A stretch of DNA of 64,000 nt from Methyloprofundus sedimenti. GTDB lineage: Bacteria > Pseudomonadota > Gammaproteobacteria > Methylococcales > Methylomonadaceae. The notes under the pieces were generated by a model. It saw only the letters and a program-made list of their open reading frames with translations. It had not been told where the DNA came from and ran no database searches. The stretch is taken from assembly GCF_002072955.1 (NCBI RefSeq), contig NZ_LPUF01000003.1:248001-312000 (forward strand). Direction: 5' to 3'. Of the stretch, positions 19,819 through 28,553 are shown in pieces. Position 1 is the first letter of the stretch, and the number at the start of each line of letters is the position of its first letter. Both the position numbers and the translations under genes were made by a program.

Positions 19819-20017
19819 GTCTCTTATTCTGCTATACAGTAACAAGTTCCTCATAATTTATGGTTTTTACCGTTTCACTTGCTTTATCAAATAAAGTAGG
19901 CTTAATTAATACGGAGACCTTAACTTAAGCAAAGCATAAATAATGAGTTTATTAGCGCTACTCAAATCCTTCACTGTTGACCCGGTTTAGCTTAATATAA
20001 AAGCAAAAATTCTTTCT

Positions 20018-21121
20018 TTGCTTGCCTGTTTTTGCGCCATATTTTTTATTGCAATAATCACCCAGGCATTCATCGGTGTTTCTGATTCACCTATAATCGT
20101 CGCTTCAATGGGCGCATCAGCAGTTATTTTATTTTTTATCCCCAATAGCCCTTTAGCCCAACCCTGGCCATTAATTGGTGGGCAATTATGTTCGGCATTT
20201 ATTGGTATGAGCTGTGCTCTCAATATTGCAGAAACAGCGTCCTCCTCAGCCATTGCAGTAGGCGGCTCTGTCCTGGCCATGTTGTTATTGCGCTGCTTAC
20301 ATCCACCAGGAGCGGCAACCGCACTTGCCCCTGTTATGGCGGGTCATAGTATTACCTCACTGGGTTACTCATTTATGCTGGTACCTGTTGGCATTAACCT
20401 GATCATTATGTTGATACTCACGATCATTTTTAATCGCTGGATTATGAATCTTGACTATCCCAGCGCATTAGCTTCAAAAGAAGAAGAAAAAATTCAACGT
20501 CATCATGCGACTATCCCTGAATATAAAATAGGCATCACTCAACAGGATATTGAACTGGCATTAAAAAATTCAGACAGCTTTATAGATATAACAGCTACAG
20601 AGCTAAGACATCTATTAAGTAGTGCCGAAATGAATACCTTCAAACGTGTACGTGGAGATATTTGCTGTGTTGATATTATGCAGCGCGAAATAACCACCGT
20701 TGAATATGGCACAGAAGTCGAAGACGCATGGAAATTAATTCAATCAAAAAAACTCAAAGTTATCCCGGTCGTAGATAGCGCTAATCGTGTGATCGGGATT
20801 ATTACCTGGCATGATTTTTTTAAACATATAAATTTAAATGCCTATGACAGTCTGCAAGATCAATTCCGCCGTTTTATTCGGCGCACCGCCAGAATCCATA
20901 CAAACAAACCTGAGGTTGTAGGCCATATTATGACTCAATCCGTTGTTACTTTGCCGGAAATGGCCCATATCGTAGAACTGATTCCATTAATGTCTATGCA
21001 AGGACACCGGCAAATCCCCATTATTAATGCAGAGCAACGCCTGGTAGGTATGGTTCATCAGGCGAATCTGGTTGCTGCGTTGTATAATCAAGACTTGGCT
21101 CATGCCATGGGTAATGGGTAA
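20018..21121 (+). CDS. HPP-family membrane protein with CBS domains, amber near the N-terminus
   Basis: The first ~150 residues form a four-helix HPP membrane domain with the naming motif RCLHPPGAATAL. The rest has two CBS repeats (DIMQREITTVEYGTEVEDAW and HIMTQSVVTLPE), which bind adenine nucleotides as sensors. HPP proteins have been linked to nitrite uptake in photosynthetic organisms. The natural start seems to be ATG 19943 (MSLLALLKSFTVDPV), but codon 16 is TAG (19988-19990) and the same frame continues with LNIKAKILSL. The annotated TTG start at 20018 would skip that segment. The gene may therefore be damaged or expressed in a shortened form. Confidence 0.8.
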   Translation: MLACFCAIFFIAIITQAFIGVSDSPIIVASMGASAVILFFIPNSPLAQPWPLIGGQLCSAFIGMSCALNIAETASSSAIAVGGSVLAMLLLRCLHPPGAATALAPVMAGHSITSLGYSFMLVPVGINLIIMLILTIIFNRWIMNLDYPSALASKEEEKIQRHHATIPEYKIGITQQDIELALKNSDSFIDITATELRHLLSSAEMNTFKRVRGDICCVDIMQREITTVEYGTEVEDAWKLIQSKKLKVIPVVDSANRVIGIITWHDFFKHINLNAYDSLQDQFRRFIRRTARIHTNKPEVVGHIMTQSVVTLPEMAHIVELIPLMSMQGHRQIPIINAEQRLVGMVHQANLVAALYNQDLAHAMGNG

Positions 21122-21134
21122 TGGGTAATGGGTA
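21107..21134 (+). repeat. four tandem copies of a heptamer over a stop codon
   Basis: ATGGGTA is repeated four times without error. The HPP stop codon (21119-21121) lies inside it. Because the unit is seven bases, a change in copy number would change the frame and the last residues of the HPP protein. Confidence 0.85.
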
Positions 21135-21238
21135 ATAGGTCGTCTATTCAGAAATCAAGATTGCTCAGATCAATTTATTCTTTATCCCTTATATGAACAC
21201 CAACCTAATATCACCATCCACGAATAATAACCAACAAA

Positions 21239-21478
21239 ATGAATTTAAATTACGTAACGATATTAAACATCGCAAAACAAGGAAACTGGGAAAAAGCACA
21301 TCATCAAATACAGCCTGGCACCGATCCTATGGCTTGTTTAGTCCATGCCTACTTGCATCGCGTAGAAGGTGATATAGCTAATGCTAAATATTGGTATAAA
21401 CGGGCAGGTACGAGTATACCCGATATTACTCTGGAACAAGAATGGGAACGTCTGCATGCACTGGTTCAAGAAAATTAA
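21239..21478 (+). CDS. small conserved-looking protein, TPR-like
   Basis: This 79-residue protein is not recognised. It has no signal peptide. Residues 5-60 suggest paired amphipathic helices (TILNIAKQGNWEKAHHQI and AYLHRVEGDIANAKYWYKRA), the second resembling a TPR or Sel1 helix pair with the A..Y/A..W pattern. It lies between the HPP gene and a Bfd-like ferredoxin, all on the plus strand. Ribosome-site support is weak. Confidence 0.6.
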   Translation: MNLNYVTILNIAKQGNWEKAHHQIQPGTDPMACLVHAYLHRVEGDIANAKYWYKRAGTSIPDITLEQEWERLHALVQEN

Positions 21479-21566
21479 AGGCGTCTGGAATATTCCGCCC
21501 GGTCAAGGTTTCGGGTATTATTTGTCTCTTGTTAACAACTAATTGAAAAAGAAGGAGCAACTTTTA

Positions 21567-21755
21567 ATGAATACCAGTCACTGTTCTAAAGAACAAGAAA
21601 CCGTTATTTGCACCTGTACTGGAACGAGCAAGGAAAAAATTGAGCAACTTATTAACAAAGGCGCTGATACTTTAGATAAGATATCATCTGCCACCGGAGC
21701 AAATACAGGTTGTGGTTCCTGTGATGTTTTAATACTGGAATTATTAAACAAATAG
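21567..21755 (+). CDS. Bfd-like [2Fe-2S] protein
   Basis: The 62-residue protein has the cysteine pattern of bacterioferritin-associated ferredoxins: CTCTGTS near the N-terminus and GCGSC about 33 residues later, each giving two cluster ligands. Such proteins pass electrons to release iron or serve as small redox partners. ATG 21567 is preferred over 21543 because AAGGAG lies nine bases before it. It ends shortly before the convergent anti-sigma gene. The exact partner is unknown; no bacterioferritin gene is present here. Confidence 0.82.
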   Translation: MNTSHCSKEQETVICTCTGTSKEKIEQLINKGADTLDKISSATGANTGCGSCDVLILELLNK

Positions 21756-21789
21756 AAAAACTTCATGCTGTTTTTGTCATCAACACTGA

Positions 21790-21803
21790 TACCTGATCAG
21801 GTA
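21790..21803. repeat. 14-bp perfect palindrome between convergent genes
   Basis: TACCTGATCAGGTA reads the same on both strands and lies between the ends of the Bfd-like and anti-sigma genes. It sits within a slightly larger inverted repeat (TGTCAT ... ATGACA). It may act as a weak bidirectional terminator, but no long T-run follows on either side. Confidence 0.45.
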
Positions 21804-21835
21804 ATGACACAAGGGGAGTCTAAATTATTGTTTCA

Positions 21836-22087
21836 TTACTCAGATGTTTCTTTAGCTTGCTGCAGTTTCTTTGCTATACGTTGCCTTGCCGCTTCAGGTA
21901 ACTGACAAGAGACAGTATGTCCGTCCATATCGCCTAACGCCTTTTGTATCATACCCAATTGCCGTGCATAGCGAAGACAGGTTTTGCATATCAGATAATG
22001 CAATTTCAGTTCCATTCGTGTCGCCCAGGGTAGCGTGGTATCCATATTCTGTGATGTCAGTTCTATTATTTCTTTACATTTATACAT
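21836..22087 (-). CDS. zinc-finger anti-sigma factor
   Basis: The 83-residue protein has the H-x3-C-x2-C motif of zinc-binding anti-sigma domains in LHYLICKTCLRYARQL. It starts four bases after the ECF sigma gene stops, the usual partnership, and would hold the sigma factor inactive until a signal (often thiol oxidation) releases zinc. It has no membrane segment, so it is probably a soluble cytoplasmic sensor of the ChrR/RsrA style. Confidence 0.82.
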   Translation of the reverse strand: MYKCKEIIELTSQNMDTTLPWATRMELKLHYLICKTCLRYARQLGMIQKALGDMDGHTVSCQLPEAARQRIAKKLQQAKETSE

Positions 22088-22090
22088 AAG

Positions 22091-22660
22091 TTATTCCTTA
22101 CTAAACCAGTTTGTTTCCAGACAGAGTCTTAGTTTTACGCGGGTACGTGATAAAGTCACCCATAGCTGGTTATCTGTTTCAAAGCCTAATAAAGCGCAGC
22201 ATTCTTCTGTTTCCAGGCCATCAACGGTACGCAATAACAACAGATCTGCCATACGTTGTGGTAAACGCGAAAGGCAGTCATTAAACGCGACCCAGAACTG
22301 TTCATCGTGCATGCTTTTTTCGGGCGTCCCCCATTCAATCAGATTAATTTTCCAGTGTCCCTGTTGGTCAAATTGATAGGCTAATACATTCTCAGCTGTT
22401 TCATCATCATTTAAGGTTGTGATTTCATGCCGGTTTTTTCTAAAATGATCAATGATTTTGTGCTTTAAAATCCCGACTAACCAGGTTCTTACTGTGGATT
22501 GACCTGAAAACCGATCAACGGCCTGTAGTCCTGCAAGCAGGGTTTCTTGTACCAAATCTTCTGCCGTCGCTTCTGAACGTACCCGTATTAACGCGTAACG
22601 ATACAGAATATCACCATAGTCGTTAAGCCAGTTTTCAGGTGATGTGTCTGTCTGAGTCAT
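22091..22660 (-). CDS. ECF-family RNA polymerase sigma factor
   Basis: The protein (about 190 residues) has sigma region 2 (ILYRYALIRVRSEATAEDLV and RTWLVGILKHKIIDHFRK) and region 4 (LSRLPQRMADLLLLRTVDG with a helix-turn-helix ending VTLSRTRVKLRLC), joined by a short linker. The start at 22660 has a GGA seven bases upstream; 22672 is the alternative. Its anti-sigma partner follows and a flavoprotein oxidoreductase and a TVP38 protein precede it, all on the minus strand, so it may control that operon. Confidence 0.88.
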   Translation of the reverse strand: MTQTDTSPENWLNDYGDILYRYALIRVRSEATAEDLVQETLLAGLQAVDRFSGQSTVRTWLVGILKHKIIDHFRKNRHEITTLNDDETAENVLAYQFDQQGHWKINLIEWGTPEKSMHDEQFWVAFNDCLSRLPQRMADLLLLRTVDGLETEECCALLGFETDNQLWVTLSRTRVKLRLCLETNWFSKE

Positions 22661-22738
22661 AAGAATATCCATTCAAATAGATGAGTAGCATTAATTATAA
22701 ATGATACGCATCTATCATCCCCTTGTTATTCGATATAG

Positions 22739-24211
22739 CTATCCTCGCTTCCAGGCATGGAATCTGGCAACCCACTGCAATAATTTCTCGGGCTGATGAT
22801 TCTTTTTCCACACACCCGCGACATATTTATTGGCTTCTGCCATGGTGGGGTAGATATGAATCGTACCCAGAACTTTATTCAGGCCCAGTTTATATTTCAT
22901 CGCTAGAACGAATTCGGCAATTAAATCGCCTGAATGTTCCCCGACTATGGTTACCCCTAATATTTTGTCTTTTCCAGGCACGGTCAAGACCTTAACAAAA
23001 CCATCCGCTTCACCGTCGGCAATTGCACGGTCTAAATCATCTATCCCATAGACACTGGTTTCATAGGCAATGCCCTGCTCTTTTGCGTCTTGTTCATTGA
23101 GGCCGACACGCGCTACTTCAGGATCAGTAAAAGTGGCCCACGGAATCACTGAATAATCAGTTTTAAACTTTTTAAATGCACCGAATAAAGCATTGACCGA
23201 GGCATACCAGGCTTGATGTGCTGCCGTATGGGTAAACTGATAAGGCCCTGAAACATCACCACAGGCGTAAATATTTGGAAAATTGGTTTCCTGAAAATCA
23301 TTAATTTGTACGGTACGTCGATCGGATAATTGCACGCCTAATTCTTCCAGACCATAGCCGGTAGTATTGGCAACACGCCCAATGGCTAATAATACTTGAT
23401 CAAAAGGAATACGTACTTGCTCACCTTTATGTTCTGCCAGCAAAATTTTTTCGCCCTTTTCGATCATAAACTCTTTAGCAGTATGCCCCAGTCTGACGTC
23501 AATACCTTCTTTGATAAACCTGGCCGCGACGGCTTCCGAAACTTCAATATCTTCGCGGATCAGCAAACGCGGTGCCATTTCAACCTGTGTCACATTAACA
23601 CCTAAACGGGCAAATGCCTGTGCTAACTCGCTACCAATCGGTCCACCGCCTAATACCAGCATACGTTTAGGCTGTACACGTAAGTTCCAGACGTTATCCG
23701 ACGTTAAATAATCTATTTTATCCAGCCCAGGTATCGGTGGTACAAGCGGACGAGCACCAGCGGCAATGACGATAGAGCGTGTGGTGATAGTTTTCGTACC
23801 TTCTGCGGTCTTAACTTCAACTTCCCACGGTGAAATAATGTTTGCTTCACCAATAACGACATCAACGCCTAATTCAGTATAGCGTTCCACCGAATCATGG
23901 GGAGCAACCGTTTGTATAACCCCTTGTACACGCTCCATAACGTCGCTGAACTTAAAATCCGCTTTAATTTCATTAATGCCAAATTCTTTTGAGCGCTTTA
24001 ACAGGGATAATAATTTGCTGGATTTGAGCAAGGCTTTAGAAGGCACACAACCGGTATTCAAACAATCCCCGCCCATTTTATGTTTTTCGATTAAAGTCAC
24101 TTTCGCCTTAACCGCCGCTGCGATATAAGAGGTCACCAGCCCCGCCGATCCACCACCAATGACAACAATATTGTTAGCGAATTTTTTAGGTTTTTGCCAT
24201 TTCTTATCCAT
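22739..24211 (-). CDS. mercuric-reductase-like FAD disulfide oxidoreductase
   Basis: This 490-residue flavoprotein has an FAD-binding GGGSAGL near the N-terminus, the redox-active disulfide in GGDCLNTGCVPSKAL, an NAD(P)H-binding VLGGGPIGSELA and the C-terminal HIYPTMAEAN with the His-Glu dyad. It lacks the N-terminal heavy-metal domain and the C-terminal vicinal cysteines of true MerA, so the substrate is unknown. ATG 24211 has AGGAG eight bases upstream and overlaps the TVP38 gene by eight bases, which is why it is preferred over 24250. This pairing with TVP38 recurs in many bacteria. Confidence 0.88.
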   Translation of the reverse strand: MDKKWQKPKKFANNIVVIGGGSAGLVTSYIAAAVKAKVTLIEKHKMGGDCLNTGCVPSKALLKSSKLLSLLKRSKEFGINEIKADFKFSDVMERVQGVIQTVAPHDSVERYTELGVDVVIGEANIISPWEVEVKTAEGTKTITTRSIVIAAGARPLVPPIPGLDKIDYLTSDNVWNLRVQPKRMLVLGGGPIGSELAQAFARLGVNVTQVEMAPRLLIREDIEVSEAVAARFIKEGIDVRLGHTAKEFMIEKGEKILLAEHKGEQVRIPFDQVLLAIGRVANTTGYGLEELGVQLSDRRTVQINDFQETNFPNIYACGDVSGPYQFTHTAAHQAWYASVNALFGAFKKFKTDYSVIPWATFTDPEVARVGLNEQDAKEQGIAYETSVYGIDDLDRAIADGEADGFVKVLTVPGKDKILGVTIVGEHSGDLIAEFVLAMKYKLGLNKVLGTIHIYPTMAEANKYVAGVWKKNHQPEKLLQWVARFHAWKRG

Positions 24212-24887
24212 TTTCTTTGCTCCTGATTGCTGTGACAATTTTTTTGGCAAGCAGAGGAAAAAGTCCTAATAATATGAAAGAGCCAAGTAATGCAGGTGAT
24301 AAAACACCAGCCAGAGATTTAACTTTACCTAATTCAGTCCCTGCATTGACATAAACCACGGTACCAGCCAACATACCTATCTGACTTACCATATAAAAAG
24401 TCCAGGTTTTCATATTGGTTAAGCCCATTAACAGGTTAATCATAAAGAAAGGAAACAGCGGGACTAAGCGTAAAGAAAACAGGTAAAACCCGCCTTCGCG
24501 CTCCACCCCTTCATTAATGTCTTTAAGGGAATCGCCGAATTTTTCTGTAACGCTATCACGGAATAAAAACCGTGCCGCCAGAAAGGCCAGGGTTGCACCG
24601 ATAGTCGAAGCAAAAGAAACAATTAAAGTTCCCCATAACACACCGAAAACAGCACCGCCCGCCAAGGTTAAAATTGTTGCTCCCGGGAGAGATAAACCGG
24701 TTACAGCGATATAAATCAGTGCATAAATAGCAATGGCTAATGAAGGATGTGCGGCTCGATAGTTTTCTATTGCTGATTGCTGCGCTTTCAAGGCTTCTAA
24801 AGTTAAGTAACTTCCTAAGTCAAAGTAAAAAAAAGCCCCTATAAAGGCAGCGATAAAAATCAGTAAAATAATGCGTGAAGATGTCAT
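24204..24887 (-). CDS. TVP38/TMEM64-family membrane protein
   Basis: The 227-residue protein has an N-terminal anchor and the DedA-like (SNARE-associated) domain with GATILTLAGGAVFG and a conserved FPFFMINLLMGLT. The family includes lipid scramblase-like and selenite-linked proteins; its exact substrate is not known. It is the first gene of the unit with the flavoprotein and ECF genes and is divergent from arsR. The shared ~150-base upstream region carries an ArsR box. Confidence 0.85.
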   Translation of the reverse strand: MTSSRIILLIFIAAFIGAFFYFDLGSYLTLEALKAQQSAIENYRAAHPSLAIAIYALIYIAVTGLSLPGATILTLAGGAVFGVLWGTLIVSFASTIGATLAFLAARFLFRDSVTEKFGDSLKDINEGVEREGGFYLFSLRLVPLFPFFMINLLMGLTNMKTWTFYMVSQIGMLAGTVVYVNAGTELGKVKSLAGVLSPALLGSFILLGLFPLLAKKIVTAIRSKENG

Positions 24888-25001
24888 TTTGTTTCCGTAT
24901 TGTGAGAATTATCAATAAGTCGTGCAATTATTAGAAAACTTACAAGCACGGGACAATAAATCAGGCACAGCTAAAAAAGTTGCAATTGCAGCTCGTTAAA
25001 T

Positions 25002-25019
25002 ATATGCTTATGCGTATAT
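25002..25019. promoter_or_regulatory. ArsR-type operator upstream of arsR
   Basis: ATATGCTTATGCGTATAT is an imperfect inverted repeat (ATATGC / GTATAT) 17 bases before the arsR ATG. A nearly identical box recurs after arsR. Its location between the divergent TVP38 and arsR genes could let one repressor control both directions. Confidence 0.7.
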
Positions 25020-25035
25020 CAAAACGAGATTATTT

Positions 25036-25383
25036 ATGTCACCTGCACAATTTTTTAAATGTTTATCCGATGATACACGCTTGCGTTGTGTCACCTTGTT
25101 GCAAAAAGAAGGCAAACTGTGTGTCTGCGAACTAACAGCGGCATTGGCTTTATCGCAACCAAAAATCTCTCGCCATCTGGCATCACTAAGGCAATGCAGT
25201 TTATTGCAGGACAGCCGCGAGGGTCAATGGGTTTATTATCAGATAAACCCTGAGTTACCTGACTGGGCTTCTCCACTGCTAAAAAACGCCCTGGCGGCTG
25301 TGGAATCAACTGAACTGTTTAAAGACGATCTACAACGTTTGCAGAAAATGAACAACCGCCCCGATGCACTTGCTTGCTGCTAA
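25036..25383 (+). CDS. arsR: ArsR-family metalloregulator
   Basis: The 115-residue winged-helix repressor has the metal-sensing cysteine pair in LCVCELTAAL, the ELCVCDL-type arsenite site, and the recognition helix LSQPKISRHLASLR. It ends in a CC pair, which could add a third ligand. It begins the ars genes and lies between two copies of its presumed operator, so self-repression relieved by As(III) is likely. Confidence 0.93.
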   Translation: MSPAQFFKCLSDDTRLRCVTLLQKEGKLCVCELTAALALSQPKISRHLASLRQCSLLQDSREGQWVYYQINPELPDWASPLLKNALAAVESTELFKDDLQRLQKMNNRPDALACC

Positions 25384-25399
25384 TTTTTTTACTATCAAT

Positions 25400-25417
25400 A
25401 TATGCTTATACGCATAT
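25400..25417. promoter_or_regulatory. second ArsR-type operator between arsR and arsI
   Basis: ATATGCTTATACGCATAT differs from the first box at two positions, and its central inverted repeat (ATATGC / GCATAT) is perfect. It lies 16 bases after the arsR stop and 25 before the arsI ATG. A second promoter for arsI-arsC-acr3 under the same repressor is likely. Confidence 0.7.
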
Positions 25418-25441
25418 TAATTTATCTTTACAGGAAATCTA

Positions 25442-25894
25442 ATGAAACGATTACATATTCACCTTGCGGTAGAAAACCTTGAACAAAATATCACATTTTA
25501 CAGCACCATGTTCGGCTGCCGGCCAACGATACAACATGACGACTATGCTAAATGGATGCTGGAAGATCCGCGGGTTAACTTTGCGATTTCTAATCGTAGC
25601 ACACAACTTGGACTCGATCATCTGGGTATTCAGGCAGAGAATGAACAGGAATTACAGGCGATCAAACAACAACTTGACGCTACTCAGGCACCCATTGAAG
25701 CTCAGGAAGGTGCAGCGTGCTGTTATGCGCGTTCGGATAAATACTGGATTACTGACCCGCAGGGTATTGCCTGGGAATCATTTCATTCACTGAATGACAT
25801 TCCGACCTTTAACGATCAAAAAGCGGCATCTGACGGTGAAAATCCTTTTGCTTGTCGCCCGGCGGAAAATAACAAATCATCGTGCTGTAGCTAA
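25442..25894 (+). CDS. ArsI/CadI-family glyoxalase-fold protein
   Basis: ArsI-type enzymes cleave the carbon-arsenic bond of trivalent organoarsenicals using a non-haem iron site. The 150-residue vicinal-oxygen-chelate protein has H5/H7 in RLHIHLAVENL, a second His in LGLDHLGI and a Glu in GIAWESFH as metal ligands. A vicinal cysteine pair in GAACCYARSDKYW would bind arsenic. The Cys-rich tail (ending SCCS) is common in this family. CadI proteins are close relatives, so the substrate is inferred from the ars context. Confidence 0.85.
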   Translation: MKRLHIHLAVENLEQNITFYSTMFGCRPTIQHDDYAKWMLEDPRVNFAISNRSTQLGLDHLGIQAENEQELQAIKQQLDATQAPIEAQEGAACCYARSDKYWITDPQGIAWESFHSLNDIPTFNDQKAASDGENPFACRPAENNKSSCCS

Positions 25895-25948
25895 CCTTAT
25901 GCGCAAAAGCTCATTAGTTAGCAAAGGTACCCTATAAAAGGAATAAAC

Positions 25949-26443
25949 ATGTTAAACGTATTTGTTATTTGCACCGGCAATTCTTGCCGTAGCGTCATGG
26001 CCGAAGCCTTATTCAATCATTTAGGCCAGGGGCGTATTCAAGCCTTTTCGGCAGGCAGTCACCCGATAGGCAAAATAAATGCCGGCGCACTGGCCACATT
26101 GAAGCGTCATCATTTACCTTGCGCAGGCTATACAAGTCAGTCCTGGGAAGATTTTACAGATAAGATCATGGATATTGTGATTACCGTGTGCGATAACGCT
26201 GCCGGTGAAACCTGTCCTGTCTATCTGAGCAAAGCTGTCCGGGCCCACTGGGGTGTATCGGATCCGGGGCATGTCGAAGGTACCGTAGACGAAAAAATCA
26301 CCGCCTTTGAAAAAACCTTTGGCATATTGCAGCTGCGCATACAAAAAATGCTGGCGTTACCACTGGAGACCATGCGTCCCGAAGAACTGACGACCCAACT
26401 TAACGCAATCGGCAAACTATCAATAACCGAAGATGAGGACTAA
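25949..26443 (+). CDS. arsC: arsenate reductase, low-molecular-weight phosphatase type
   Basis: This enzyme reduces As(V) to As(III) for export. The 164-residue protein has the CX5R loop in ICTGNSCRSVMAEAL and the general acid Asp in WGVSDPGHVEG, plus the paired Cys in VCDNAAGETCPVY that act in thiol transfer in thioredoxin-linked ArsC. It lies between arsI and acr3. It carries about 25 extra residues at the C-terminus relative to the usual ~135. Confidence 0.92.
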   Translation: MLNVFVICTGNSCRSVMAEALFNHLGQGRIQAFSAGSHPIGKINAGALATLKRHHLPCAGYTSQSWEDFTDKIMDIVITVCDNAAGETCPVYLSKAVRAHWGVSDPGHVEGTVDEKITAFEKTFGILQLRIQKMLALPLETMRPEELTTQLNAIGKLSITEDED

Positions 26444-26446
26444 ATC

Positions 26447-27619
26447 ATGAGGGAAAAACAACATAATATGGGGTTTTTTGAACGCTATCTGACACTCTGG
26501 GTGGGTTTGTGTATCGGTGCTGGTATTCTGCTGGGGGCTTATGCCCCGGAATTTGCCAAAACACTGGATGGTATGAGTATCAATGTCAATGGCGCGCCAG
26601 TAGTCTCAATACCCATTGCTGTGTGTCTGTTTTTTATGATGTATCCGATTATGGTGAAAATCGATTTTGCTGAAGTGGTAAAAGCAGGAAAAAGCATCAA
26701 ACCGGTGACGCTGACATTGATTGTCAACTGGACCATTAAACCCTTTACCATGTATGCCATTGCTTATCTGTTTCTGGGCATATTGTTCCAACAGTTTATT
26801 GGAACGGATGCAGTTGATTTGGTAAAAATGCCCTTTGGTTTAGATTTACCTGTAGGCGATCATTACGGATCAGGTACTGTGGTGATACATGAAGGCATCA
26901 AAATGCTGGAAGTTCCGCTATGGCGTAGCTATCTCGCCGGTTGTATTCTACTGGGCGTGGCACCTTGTACAGCCATGGTGTTAGTTTGGGGTTACCTGGC
27001 TAAAGGTAATGCCGGACATACTTTAGTAATGGTCGCCATCAATTCACTGGTTATGCTGGTGCTATATGGTGTTATTGGCGGCTTTCTGTTGGGCGTGGGG
27101 CAACTACCCGTACCTTGGGAGGCGCTGTTATTATCCATTAGTATTTATGTCGCCTTACCCTTGTTCGCGGGTTACTTTTCACGCAAATGGATTATTGCGC
27201 ATAAAGGCCTGGATTGGTTTGAACAGAAATTTCTGCATATTCTGACCCCGATCACAATCATGGCCTTATTGTTGACGCTGGTTTTACTTTTTTCCTTTAA
27301 AGGATCGGTCATTATTGACAATCCTTTAACCATTTTATGGATTGCCATTCCTTTAGCAATACAAACCCTGCTGATTTTTAGCATCACCTATATCGCCGCA
27401 AAAGCATGGAATTTTTCTTATGAAAATGCCGCACCTTCCGCGCTGATTGGCGCATCCAATCATTTTGAGGTAGCTATTGCTACAGCAGTGATGTTATTTG
27501 GCCTGTCATCAGGGGCTGCGCTGGCAACAGTTGTGGGTGTGCTTATTGAAGTACCTTTGATGCTGGCACTTGTGGGTTTTTGCAAACGCACAAAAGGCTG
27601 GTTTCTGGTAATAGAATAG
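26447..27619 (+). CDS. acr3: arsenite efflux permease Acr3
   Basis: Acr3 exports arsenite across the inner membrane. The 390-residue protein has about ten hydrophobic segments and the conserved [15 protein letters not shown], whose cysteine is essential in the family. [11 protein letters not shown] and [11 protein letters not shown] are also typical. It starts three bases after arsC. It ends in TAG. A 5'-truncated copy of its last ~285 bases occurs at 29387-29670, the trace of a tandem duplication. Confidence 0.95.
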   Translation: MREKQHNMGFFERYLTLWVGLCIGAGILLGAYAPEFAKTLDGMSINVNGAPVVSIPIAVCLFFMMYPIMVKIDFAEVVKAGKSIKPVTLTLIVNWTIKPFTMYAIAYLFLGILFQQFIGTDAVDLVKMPFGLDLPVGDHYGSGTVVIHEGIKMLEVPLWRSYLAGCILLGVAPCTAMVLVWGYLAKGNAGHTLVMVAINSLVMLVLYGVIGGFLLGVGQLPVPWEALLLSISIYVALPLFAGYFSRKWIIAHKGLDWFEQKFLHILTPITIMALLLTLVLLFSFKGSVIIDNPLTILWIAIPLAIQTLLIFSITYIAAKAWNFSYENAAPSALIGASNHFEVAIATAVMLFGLSSGAALATVVGVLIEVPLMLALVGFCKRTKGWFLVIE

Positions 27620-27703
27620 ATTCAACATCAGAACACCTGAATCCAGTCTAATAAAATCAAAAGTTTACTGACTTTTCAATATAATAGGGTGAGACTTAAA
27701 TGC

Positions 27704-27783
27704 GTAGGTTGGTGCTGAGCTTGCGAAGCCCAACAGGATATTTCGCCGAATTTGTTGGGCTTCGTGCCTCAGCGCCAACCTAC
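27704..27783. repeat. 80-bp imperfect inverted repeat (REP/MITE-like)
   Basis: The ends GTAGGTTGG and CCAACCTAC are exact inverse copies, and the arms continue as TGCTGAG / CTCAGCG and GAAGCCCAACA / TGTTGGGCTTC with small interruptions around an AT loop. It would form a strong hairpin downstream of acr3. The corresponding place in the duplicated copy (near 29675) lacks it, so it was inserted after, or lost since, the duplication. Confidence 0.8.
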
Positions 27784-28105
27784 ATTAGACTTACAGGGTA
27801 TCAAGTTATTTTCCGTGAGATCAGGTTGTCTGAACATAGAACCTGCAATGTCAACAGCTGCAGCACGACTCGCAGTAGTGGACATTATCTCAGACCTTGC
27901 GCAACTATTTCCCCTATTCAAAGGGTTAGCTGCGGATTAGGGTGTTATTTAACTTTACTTCCTTAGTTGAATATTTTTTTTGAATCGTAAACAGGTAGGT
28001 ATTCTTATATAAACTAATTTTACGCAATAAGAACGATGCATCATTTATCAGTTCACCTTATGAACCCTTATCTGGATAGTATTATAGGTACTTGTATTTT
28101 TTCCT

Positions 28106-28178
28106 TCTGACTTTCTTTTTCACACTTCTGTAATATATAAGATATTTATAATTAACTGATATTACTCACTTTTTAATT
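28106..28178 (+). promoter_or_regulatory. 73-base block perfectly conserved between duplicates (copy 1)
   Basis: Starting TCTGACTTTCTTTTTCACAC and ending in a TTTTAATT stretch, this block is identical to 30136-30208, while flanking non-coding sequence has many differences. It lies ~375 bases before the gene. A promoter, operator or leader RNA would explain the selection. Confidence 0.5.
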
Positions 28179-28553
28179 AATCTATGTTATATAACTTATC
28201 ATTAAAAGTTATATGTCTTATTTCTTGTATAAACACCTTTTTTCAGGCTTACCGAACAAATATAACTACGTTATTTAACCTATTTTGCTTAAAATATGGC
28301 CCCTATCCATGGGCTTACGACATAGTTTAAATCCTGATTATTTATTTTAATAGCCGACAATCATTTTGCACGCATAAAAAAAATAAATACAAGTAATTGT
28401 TATAACAGCAATTAAATCCTCGAATAGATGATTAATCATTGCATAAAATTACCTTAATAATTTTACGGTACAGAAAATGCCTTAAATTCAAAAGCCAGTG
28501 CGTATAGATCGTGCTGCTATACTTTAAATAAAAAATAAAAACAGGAAATGTAT

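Larger units (their letters stand above)
27620..28553. other. long intergenic region upstream of the secreted-protein gene
   Basis: This ~930-base stretch holds the 80-base inverted repeat at 27704-27783 and, further on, a very AT-rich region largely duplicated at 30000-30582. A 73-base block (28106-28178) is perfectly repeated at 30136-30208. A frame open from 27700 to 27966 runs through the inverted repeat and is not credible as a gene. The region probably carries the promoter of the following gene. Confidence 0.6.

Noticed and set aside
18482-19990. Amber reassignment or pyrrolysine-like recoding as the cause of the in-frame TAG codons
   Set aside because: fabH, acr3, the Bfd-like gene and degQ all end at TAG in their expected places, so TAG is a normal stop here. 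Local damage or later starts explain the data better.
27700-27966. Open frame of 88 codons downstream of acr3
   Set aside because: It runs through the 80-base inverted repeat, has no ribosome site and is low in protein-like composition; the duplicated copy of the region does not keep it open.
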